Assembly (NCBI RefSeq): GCF_026342355.1
Contig: NZ_JAPEMV010000001.1
Location: forward strand, 1,736,001-1,800,000
Direction of reading: 5' to 3'
Length of the DNA stretch: 64,000 nucleotides
Origin: Streptomyces sp. NBC_00249
GTDB taxonomy: Bacteria > Actinomycetota > Actinomycetes > Streptomycetales > Streptomycetaceae
The notes under the pieces: model-generated
What the model saw: only the letters and a program-made list of their open reading frames with translations
Databases searched by the model: none
Told to the model about the DNA's origin: nothing
Translations under genes and position numbers: made by a program
In this document: in pieces, positions 8,590 through 14,865 of the stretch
How positions within the stretch are numbered: position 1 is the stretch's first letter
Layout of the letters: each line of letters begins with the position of its first letter

Positions 8590-9605
8590 AGGGGGAAGCC
8601 CGTGGTCAGGGCGTCGTGCGGGTCGACGGTGAAGTGGTGCTCGCCGGTGCGGTAGGCCGTGCCGGTGACCTCGGTGACACCGCCCTGGAGGATCCGGCCG
8701 GTGAACACCGTGCCGACCACCGACTCGTGCAGCAGGTCCTGCCCCGCGCCGAGGTGTCCGTCCTCGGCGAGCAGGGCGAGCCGGGCCGAGGTGCCGGAGC
8801 CGCAGGGCGAGCGGTCGATCTGCCCGTCGGCGAAGACGGTGACGTTGCGCTGGTGCGGACCGAAGGGGGTGTCGCGCAGCTCCTCGTACAGGATCACCCC
8901 GTACACCCCGGACAGCAGTGGTCCGCCGGGGTGCCAGGTCGCGGGGTGGGTGGCCAGCGCGCCCCTGATCTCCCGCCCGGCCCGCACCAGTTCGGGCAGG
9001 GCGGCGCGGGACACCTCCAGGCCGAGGTCCCGCGCCGGGACCGAGGCGTAGCAGGCCCCGGCGTGCGCGATGTCCACCTCCGTCATGCCGAGGGTGGTGG
9101 CGACCGGCACCTTGCGGGCGCCGACCCGGGCCGGGACGTTGCGGAAGGTGACCCCGGTGGTGCGGCCCGCGGCCCGGTGGACGGTGGCGGTGACCCGCCC
9201 CGAGGGGACGTCGATGCGCACCTGGACGTCCCCGTCGTCGGGCGCGGCCACCCGCCCGGTGTCCACGGCCCAGGCGCCGAGCGCCATCGTGCCGTGGCCG
9301 CAGGCGGTGGACCAGCCGTCCTTGTGCCAGAACAGCACCCCGAAGTGGGCCCCGTCGTCGTCGGCCGGTACGACGAACCCGCCGTACATCCCGCCGTGCC
9401 CGCGCGGCTCCTGCACGAGCAGGCGCCGTACGTCGTCCAGCGGGCCGCGCCTCGGCGCGGTCGCGGAACCGCCGGGTCCGATGACGGTGGAGCAGCGCTC
9501 GGCGACGGTGTCGCCGGGCGCCGGGGCCACCGGGTCGGTGGTGAGGTCGACGATCCGGAAGGGTTCGCCCGCGGTGTGGTAGTCGGTGGTGCGGACGCCG
9601 ATCAC
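8586..9605 (-). CDS. Proline racemase superfamily enzyme (second hydroxyproline/proline epimerase)
   Basis: A 339-residue cofactor-independent racemase/epimerase. Both catalytic cysteines are present: Cys102 in ACGHG and Cys268 in DRSPCGSGTSA. This argues for a two-base racemase/epimerase rather than trans-3-hydroxyproline dehydratase, where the second Cys is replaced by Thr. The GTG at 9603-9605 was chosen because it overlaps the stop of the upstream paralogue (GTGA); a longer open frame upstream is only read-through. It is clearly diverged from the adjacent paralogue, so it may act on another isomer (3-hydroxyproline, proline or cis-4-hydroxyproline). The exact substrate cannot be read from the sequence. 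Confidence 0.88.
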   Translation of the reverse strand: MIGVRTTDYHTAGEPFRIVDLTTDPVAPAPGDTVAERCSTVIGPGGSATAPRRGPLDDVRRLLVQEPRGHGGMYGGFVVPADDDGAHFGVLFWHKDGWSTACGHGTMALGAWAVDTGRVAAPDDGDVQVRIDVPSGRVTATVHRAAGRTTGVTFRNVPARVGARKVPVATTLGMTEVDIAHAGACYASVPARDLGLEVSRAALPELVRAGREIRGALATHPATWHPGGPLLSGVYGVILYEELRDTPFGPHQRNVTVFADGQIDRSPCGSGTSARLALLAEDGHLGAGQDLLHESVVGTVFTGRILQGGVTEVTGTAYRTGEHHFTVDPHDALTTGFPL

Positions 9606-10606
9606 AGCAGGAACCCTCCGGGGAAGGGGTCGGACGGGTCGAGGAAGTACTGGGCGGTGCCGGTGATCCAGGCCCGGCCGGTGACGGTGGGGACGACCGC
9701 CGGGCGGCCGCCGACGGTGGTCTCGCGGATCAGGCGCCCGGTGAACTCGGTGCCGATGAAGGACTCGTTGACGAAGTCGGTGTCCAGGGGCAGCAGGCCC
9801 CGGGCGTGCAGCTGGGCCATGCGGGCGCTGGTCCCGGTCCCGCAGGGCGAGCGGTCGAACCAGCCCGGGTGGATGGCCATGGCGTGGCGGGAGCGGCGGG
9901 CGTCGGAGCCGGGGGCTGCGAGGTAGACGTGCTTGACCCCGGCGATGGAGGGGTTCTCGGGGTGGACGGGGCGGTCGGGCGAGGCGTTCACCGCGTCCAT
10001 GACGGCGAGGCCGGCGGCGATCAGGTCCTCCTTGCGGGCCCGGTCGAAGGGGAGCCCGAGGGCGTCCAGTTCGACGAAGGCGTAGAAGTTCCCGCCGTAG
10101 GCGAGGTCGTAGGTGACCGTGCCGAAGCCGGGGACCTCGGCCTTGAGGTCGAGGCCGACGCAGAAGGAGGCGACGTTGGTGAAGGTGACGGCGGTGGCGG
10201 CGCCGTCCTCGACGTGCACGTCCACGCTCACCAGACCCGCCGGGGTGTCGAGCCGGACCGTGGTGACCGGCTCGACGGCCGGGACCATGCCGGTCTCGAC
10301 GAGCACGGTCGCCACGCCGATCGTGCCGTGCCCGCACATGGGCAGCAGGCCCGACACCTCGATGTAGAGCACGCCGAAGTCGGCGTCGGGGCGGGTGGGG
10401 GGCTGCAGGATGGCGCCGCTCATCGCCGCGTGGCCGCGCGGTTCGTACATGAGCAGGGTGCGGACGTGGTCCGTGTGCTCCATGAAGTGGAGCCGTTTCT
10501 CGGCCATGGTGGCGCCGGGGATCACCCCGACTCCCCCGGTGATGACCCGGGTCGGCATGCCCTCGGTGTGCGAATCGACCGCGTGGTAGATGTGGCGTGT
10601 GCGCAT
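9602..10606 (-). CDS. 4-hydroxyproline 2-epimerase (proline racemase superfamily)
   Basis: A 334-residue enzyme that inverts C2 of trans-4-hydroxy-L-proline to give cis-4-hydroxy-D-proline, the first catabolic step. Cys91 in MCGHG and Cys255 in DRSPCGTGTSARMAQL are the paired catalytic residues, and the residues around them match hydroxyproline epimerases closely. The N-terminus (IYHAVDSHTEGMPTRVITGG) is also typical. The ATG is preceded by a strong AGGAGGGG site. The gene follows the deaminase gene by 74 bp and is coupled to the second epimerase gene by a GTGA overlap. Confidence 0.9.
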   Translation of the reverse strand: MRTRHIYHAVDSHTEGMPTRVITGGVGVIPGATMAEKRLHFMEHTDHVRTLLMYEPRGHAAMSGAILQPPTRPDADFGVLYIEVSGLLPMCGHGTIGVATVLVETGMVPAVEPVTTVRLDTPAGLVSVDVHVEDGAATAVTFTNVASFCVGLDLKAEVPGFGTVTYDLAYGGNFYAFVELDALGLPFDRARKEDLIAAGLAVMDAVNASPDRPVHPENPSIAGVKHVYLAAPGSDARRSRHAMAIHPGWFDRSPCGTGTSARMAQLHARGLLPLDTDFVNESFIGTEFTGRLIRETTVGGRPAVVPTVTGRAWITGTAQYFLDPSDPFPGGFLL

Positions 10607-10680
10607 CAGGCGCCCCTCCTGCTGGGCAGTGGCTGGTTCTGACAGGTCGTGGGAGACGGCCCGGGCCGCCTCCCCACCGC

Positions 10681-11619
10681 TTAGTTCAGGCCCTCCGCGA
10701 GGGCCTTCTCGGTCGCGGCGCGCACGGCGGCCTCGATCTCCCCGGTGAGCGGGAAGCGCGGCGGGCGGGTGGCGCCGCCGGGGCGGCCGGCCAGGTCCAT
10801 GGAGAGCTTGATGGCCTGGACGAACTCGGTCTTGGAGTCCCAGCGCAGCAGCGAGTGCAGGGACTTGTAGAGCGGCAGCGCGGTGGCGAGGTCGCCGGCG
10901 ACCGCGGCCCGGTAGAGGGTGGCGCAGGCGCTGGGCAGGGCGTTGGGGTAGCCGGCGATCCAGCCGACGGCTCCGGCCAGGGCCAGTTCGAGCAGCACGT
11001 CGTCGGCACCGATGAGCAGGTCCAGGCCCGGGGCGAGTTCGGCGATCTCGTAGGCGCGGCGGACGTCGCCGCTGAACTCCTTGACGGCGACGATGCTGCC
11101 GTCGCCGTGCAGGCGGGCGAGCAGCGGCGGCGTCAGGTCCACCTTGGTGTCGATGGGGTTGTTGTACGCGACCACGGGCAGCCCGGCGCGGGCGACCTCG
11201 GCGTAGTGGGCGCGGACGGTCGCCTCGTCGGCGCGGTAGGCGTTGGGGGGCAGGAGGAGCACGGAGCCCGCCCCGGCCTCGGCGGCCTGTTCCGCCCAGC
11301 GCAGGGCCTCGGCGCTGCCGTACGCGGCGACCCCGGGCATGACGCGGGCGCCGTCGCCGGCGGCCTCGACGGCGGTGCGCACGACGCGGGCCCGCTCCTC
11401 GTCGGTGAGGGTCTGGTACTCGCCCAGGGAGCCGTTGGGGACCACGCCGTCGCAGCCTTCGGCGATGAGCCAGGCCACGTGCTCGGCGTACGCGTCGTAG
11501 TCGACGGAGAGGTCCTCGCGCAGGGGCAGGGTGGTGGCGACCATGATGCCGTGCCAGGGGCGGGTGCGGGTGTCGGCGCGGTGGTCCGGGCGGGGCGCGG
11601 GGGTGGGCGCGTGGTTCAT
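10681..11619 (-). CDS. DapA-family aldolase/dehydratase, probable pyrroline-4-hydroxy-2-carboxylate deaminase
   Basis: A 312-residue member of the dihydrodipicolinate synthase family. The Schiff-base lysine is Lys180 in IVAVKEFSGD and the partner tyrosine is Tyr152 in AYNNPIDT. In hydroxyproline clusters the family member deaminates and dehydrates delta-1-pyrroline-4-hydroxy-2-carboxylate to alpha-ketoglutarate semialdehyde. Its neighbours (two epimerases downstream, the three-part dehydrogenase upstream) support that role. The ATG has a GGGAG site. The gene has its own promoter with an operator-like core (11639-11676), although the upstream gene ends only 75 bp away. Confidence 0.88.
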   Translation of the reverse strand: MNHAPTPAPRPDHRADTRTRPWHGIMVATTLPLREDLSVDYDAYAEHVAWLIAEGCDGVVPNGSLGEYQTLTDEERARVVRTAVEAAGDGARVMPGVAAYGSAEALRWAEQAAEAGAGSVLLLPPNAYRADEATVRAHYAEVARAGLPVVAYNNPIDTKVDLTPPLLARLHGDGSIVAVKEFSGDVRRAYEIAELAPGLDLLIGADDVLLELALAGAVGWIAGYPNALPSACATLYRAAVAGDLATALPLYKSLHSLLRWDSKTEFVQAIKLSMDLAGRPGGATRPPRFPLTGEIEAAVRAATEKALAEGLN

Positions 11620-11638
11620 GAGGAACTCCCTAGTGTGG

Positions 11639-11676
11639 TGTGTGACATTTTACTAGTGGGCGTGAGTCCGCCACAA
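11639..11676 (-). promoter_or_regulatory. Promoter and putative GntR operator before the deaminase gene
   Basis: Read on the minus strand: TTGTGG (11671-11676), 18 bp, TAAAAT (11647-11652). The operator-like core AATGTCACACA (11639-11649) overlaps the -10 box and the expected start point. It shares ATGTCAC with the sites at 7586-7598 and 14794-14804. It lies in the 75-bp gap between the dehydrogenase alpha-subunit gene and the deaminase gene, giving a second promoter inside the catabolic block. Confidence 0.65.
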
Positions 11677-11694
11677 GGGGCCGGGCGGCCCCGA

Positions 11695-13158
11695 TCAGCG
11701 GTTCTCCGGGGGAACTTCGGCCTGCGGGAGCCCCGCGAGGTGACGCAGCGGCACCGGGCAGGACAGCGGACGCCGGTCGGGCGCCGGATCCTCCCCGGCG
11801 AGGGCGGCCACCGCCGGGCCGCACATCCGGCCCTGGCACCAGCCCATGCCGGCCCGGGTGAGGAGCTTGACCGTACGGGCGTCCCGCGCGCCGAGGTCGC
11901 CGACGGCCTCCCGGATCCGGCCCGCCGGGACCTCCTCGCAGCGGCACACGTCGGCCTCGTCGGGCAGCCAGCCGGTCCAGCCGGACCCGGGCCGGTGGGC
12001 GGCGGCCATCGCACCGGCGAAGGCGCGCAGCCGGGCGCGGGCGCGGGTCAGGGCGGCGGGGGCCCGTCGTCCGGCGATGGCGTGCGCGGCGATCTGGCCC
12101 TCGGTCAGCGCCAGTTGGGCGCCGCCGATGCCGCCGGTCTCGCCCGCGGACCAGATCCCGGGCACGGAGGTCCGCTGCTCCGCGTCCAGCGCGAGGGCGA
12201 CCGTACCGTCCGGGCTGCGGAGGGTGGCGCAGCCGAGGCCGGTGGCCAGTTCCAGCTGGGGCACGAGCCCGTGGCCGACGGCGAGGGCGTCGCAGGGGAT
12301 GCGGCGGGCGGTGCCGGGCAGCGGGCGCCAGTCGCGGTCCAGGCGGGAGACGGTGACGGCCTCGATGCGGGTGCGGATGCCCGTGCCGGTGGCGTGGGCC
12401 TGCGTGACGGCGTGCCGGGTGAGCAGGCGGATGCCGTGGCGCAGCAGGGCACTGCCGTACGTGGCGCCTTCGGCGAGTTTCGCGGGGTTGCGCAGCAGGG
12501 CGGGGGTCTGGGGGGCGTACGCCGTGTAGGAGGCGGCCTCCACGACGGCGGGCACGGTGGCTCCGGCGGCGGCGAGGGATCCGGCGACGGCGAGCAGCAG
12601 CGGGCCGCTGCCGGCCACGACGATCCGGCGGCCGGGGAGGACGAGGCCGCCCTTGAGCATGGCCTGGGCGCCGCCGGCGCCGATGACTCCCGGGAGGGTC
12701 CAGCCGGGGAAGGGGAGCTGGCGCTCGTAGGAACCGGTGGCCAGGAGCACGTGGCGGGCGTGCAGGGTCGCGGCCGCTTCGTCGGGGCCGGCCACGGCGT
12801 GGAGGGTCCAGGTGGCTTCGCCGCCGCCGTCGCCGCCGTCGCCGCCGCCGTCGCCGTGCGGGACCACCGTCCAGACGTGGTGGAGGGGGAGGTACGTGAT
12901 GCGGCCGGCCGCGGTGTGGGCGCGCAGGGCGGCCTCGCGGGTGGCGAAGGCCCGCCAGTCGTGGTGCAGGGCCTGGGGGCGGGTGGCGCCGAGGCCGGGG
13001 GCGGGGTGGCGGTAGTACTGGCCGCCGGGGCGCTCGCCGGCGTCGAGGAGGGTGACGCGCAGGCCGAGGTCCGCCGCCGTGACGGCTGCGGCCAGGCCGG
13101 CGGGGCCGGCGCCGATCACCGCGAGGGTGGTGGGGGCGTCAGATTGCGAGGTCGGCAT
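11695..13158 (-). CDS. FAD-dependent D-hydroxyproline dehydrogenase-type alpha subunit (HcnB-like, with [2Fe-2S] BFD-type domain)
   Basis: A 487-residue flavoprotein. The N-terminal dinucleotide-binding motif is VIGAGPAGLAAA and a second NAD(P)/FAD motif lies mid-protein (VVAGSGPLLLAVAG). Near the C-terminus four cysteines are arranged as CRCEE...WCQGRMCG, the pattern of bacterioferritin-associated-ferredoxin-like [2Fe-2S] domains in HcnB/OoxA-type subunits. With the small ferredoxin-like subunit and the DAO-type subunit upstream it should form a heteromeric, membrane-linked dehydrogenase oxidising cis-4-hydroxy-D-proline to pyrroline-4-hydroxy-2-carboxylate. The start overlaps the previous stop by 20 bp. 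Cyanide or opine dehydrogenase relatives share this architecture; context favours hydroxyproline. Confidence 0.88.
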   Translation of the reverse strand: MPTSQSDAPTTLAVIGAGPAGLAAAVTAADLGLRVTLLDAGERPGGQYYRHPAPGLGATRPQALHHDWRAFATREAALRAHTAAGRITYLPLHHVWTVVPHGDGGGDGGDGGGEATWTLHAVAGPDEAAATLHARHVLLATGSYERQLPFPGWTLPGVIGAGGAQAMLKGGLVLPGRRIVVAGSGPLLLAVAGSLAAAGATVPAVVEAASYTAYAPQTPALLRNPAKLAEGATYGSALLRHGIRLLTRHAVTQAHATGTGIRTRIEAVTVSRLDRDWRPLPGTARRIPCDALAVGHGLVPQLELATGLGCATLRSPDGTVALALDAEQRTSVPGIWSAGETGGIGGAQLALTEGQIAAHAIAGRRAPAALTRARARLRAFAGAMAAAHRPGSGWTGWLPDEADVCRCEEVPAGRIREAVGDLGARDARTVKLLTRAGMGWCQGRMCGPAVAALAGEDPAPDRRPLSCPVPLRHLAGLPQAEVPPENR

Positions 13159-13456
13159 GGCCGGTGGCTTCCTGGGTGGTGACGGTGTCGCCGGGGCGGG
13201 CCGGGACGAGGCAGGCGCGCTGGTTGGGGCGGCCGTTGACGGTGACGAGGCAGTCGTAGCAGGCGCCGATGCCGCAGAACGCGCCGCGGGGGGCGGCGGC
13301 CTCGCGGGTGGTGCGCCAGGCGAGGATCCCGGCGGACCAGAGGACGGCGGCTACGGACTGGCCGTCCTGGGCCGGGAGTTCACGGCCGTCGAAGGTGACG
13401 GTGTGGGTTTCGGCGGGGGTGCCGCCGACCAGGTCGCGGGGGGTGCGGGTGCTCAT
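13139..13456 (-). CDS. Small [2Fe-2S] subunit (HcnA/OoxC-like) of the D-hydroxyproline dehydrogenase
   Basis: A 105-residue plant-type ferredoxin-like protein. The cluster ligands are in AFCGIGACYDCLVTVNG with a further Cys in RACLV, the usual order for HcnA-type subunits. The ATG at 13454-13456 was chosen because AGGAGG lies 6 bp upstream and the core starts there; the frame extends to 13534 but runs through the inverted repeat. It passes electrons within the three-part dehydrogenase. Its stop lies 20 bp inside the alpha-subunit gene. Confidence 0.87.
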   Translation of the reverse strand: MSTRTPRDLVGGTPAETHTVTFDGRELPAQDGQSVAAVLWSAGILAWRTTREAAAPRGAFCGIGACYDCLVTVNGRPNQRACLVPARPGDTVTTQEATGHADLAI

Positions 13457-13493
13457 CAGGGGCCTCCTCGGGGCGGAGCCTGGTGGGTGGTGC

Positions 13494-13637
13494 GGGGGAC
13501 GGGGACGGGGCGGGGTGCCGTCCGGGATAGGCATGATTTATGGCGCCCGCTCTGGTGCTTCGTTGGTGGGGCGGTACCGCGCGCCAACAAATCACGTTTT
13601 ACATCCCGGACGACACCCCGCCCCGTCCCCGTCCCCC
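13494..13637. repeat. 35-bp inverted repeat spanning the end of the oxidase gene
   Basis: Arms at 13494-13528 and 13603-13637 match in 34 of 35 positions with a 74-nt spacer. Weaker similarity continues inwards on both sides (TGATTT followed by TGGCGC-like sequence in each arm). The right arm encodes the odd acidic C-terminus of the DAO-type gene; the left arm lies in the leader of the ferredoxin-like gene. It may be a duplicated leader, or a hairpin modulating read-through between the two subunit genes. Confidence 0.8.
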
Positions 13638-14785
13638 TCCTCGCCGTCGTCCTGGTCGAAGCGGTGCGGGCGGAAGGGGGTCAGGGGGAGGGCGGGTTCT
13701 GTGTCTGTGAGGGTGGCTGCGATCAGGGCTCCTGTGGCGGGGGCCAGGCCGATGCCGGCGCCTTCGTGGCCGCAGGCGTGGAGGAGGCCGGGGACTCGGG
13801 GGTCCGGGCCGATCGCCGGGAGGTGGTCGGGGAGGTAGGGGCGGAAGCCGTGGTAGGTGCGCAGGATCCGGGTGTCGGCCAGGACCGGGAAGAGTGCGGC
13901 CGCCTGGCTGGCGAGGCGGCGCAGGGCCTCGGTGGACAGGCTCCGGTCGAAGCCGACGCGTTCACGGGTGGCACCGATGAGGACCGGGCCGGAGGGGGTG
14001 CCTTCGACCACCGCCGAGGACTGGAGTGCGGCGGAGTCGCTGGCCACGTCGGCGATGTAGTCGGCGGCGTAGACCTTGTGGCGGACCACGCGCGGCAGGG
14101 GTTCGGTGACCAGGACGAAGCCGCGGCGGGGCAGGACGGGCAGGGTGGTTCCGGCGAGGGCGGCGATCTGTCCGGCCCAGGTGCCCGCCGCGTTGACCAC
14201 CGCGGGGGCGTGGAGGGTGCGGTGGGGGGTGCGGATTCCCCGCACGGTTCCGGAGTGGACGAGGATTTCGGTGACTTCCTCGTTCAGGTACGTGGTGGCG
14301 CCCGAGGCGGCCAGGAGGCGGGCGGCCGCCTGGGCCGGGTGGACCTGGGCGTCCTGGGGGTAGTGGAAGCCGCCCGCCAGGTTCGGGGAGAGGTGGGGTT
14401 CCAGGTCATGCAGGGTTTCCGGTCCCACCTCGGTGGCGACCACTCCGGCCGCGCGTTGGGCGTCCGTGAAGGTGCGCAGGGCCTTGAGGGTGGTCTCGTC
14501 CGGGGCTACGACGAGGCCGCCCTTGGGTTCGTACTCGGTCTCCGGGGGCAGGACGGCGGCCAGTTCGCGCCAGAGCCGGGTGGAGAGGAGGGCGAGGTCG
14601 AGTTCCGGTCCGGCCTCCTTGTCGGAGACGAGGAGGTTGCCCTCCCCCGCGCCGGTCGTGCCGCCCGCGACGGGGCCGCGGTCGACCACGGCCACGGAGA
14701 GCCCGGAGCGGCTCGCGTAGTACGCGCAGGCGGCTCCGACGACACCGGCGCCGATGATCACGACGTCCAAGGAGGAGTGGGTCAC
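13592..14785 (-). CDS. FAD-dependent oxidoreductase (DAO family), D-hydroxyproline dehydrogenase beta subunit
   Basis: A 397-residue member of the glycine oxidase/D-amino-acid dehydrogenase family. The N-terminal FAD motif VVIIGAGVVGAACAYYA and the C-terminal region PAIGPDPRVPGLLHACGHEGAGIGLAPATG are typical. It should carry the amine-oxidising site of the three-part dehydrogenase. The start is GTG at 14783-14785 with no Shine-Dalgarno sequence; the operator-like core lies only 9 bp upstream, so the mRNA may be leaderless. The last 18 or so residues (acidic Asp/Glu/Gly-rich, then two Cys) lie in the inverted repeat and look like an added tail not found in the family core. Confidence 0.87.
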   Translation of the reverse strand: MTHSSLDVVIIGAGVVGAACAYYASRSGLSVAVVDRGPVAGGTTGAGEGNLLVSDKEAGPELDLALLSTRLWRELAAVLPPETEYEPKGGLVVAPDETTLKALRTFTDAQRAAGVVATEVGPETLHDLEPHLSPNLAGGFHYPQDAQVHPAQAAARLLAASGATTYLNEEVTEILVHSGTVRGIRTPHRTLHAPAVVNAAGTWAGQIAALAGTTLPVLPRRGFVLVTEPLPRVVRHKVYAADYIADVASDSAALQSSAVVEGTPSGPVLIGATRERVGFDRSLSTEALRRLASQAAALFPVLADTRILRTYHGFRPYLPDHLPAIGPDPRVPGLLHACGHEGAGIGLAPATGALIAATLTDTEPALPLTPFRPHRFDQDDGEEGDGDGAGCRPGCKT

Positions 14786-14789
14786 GATA

Positions 14790-14806
14790 GTAATATGTCA
14801 CATTCT
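14790..14806 (-). promoter_or_regulatory. Putative GntR operator at the start of the oxidase gene
   Basis: TATGTCACATT (14794-14804) is the best palindrome of the five candidate sites. It lies 9 bp before the GTG start. On the minus strand the following ATTACTAT sequence is shared with the importer and collagenase promoters. A good -35 box was not recognised, so the exact promoter is uncertain. Confidence 0.6.
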
Positions 14807-14865
14807 TCAGAGAGGGTGCCGGCCGGTCCCGCCCCCCGTCAGGTACGGGACCGGCCGGGAGGGGG

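Noticed and set aside
8586..9605. Trans-3-hydroxy-L-proline dehydratase identity for the first epimerase-like gene
   Set aside because: The second active-site residue is Cys268, not the Thr typical of the dehydratase.
10597..13182. 861-codon plus-strand open frame across the deaminase and dehydrogenase genes
   Set aside because: Antisense to two genes with catalytic motifs; the product is Gly/Ala-rich with no domain.
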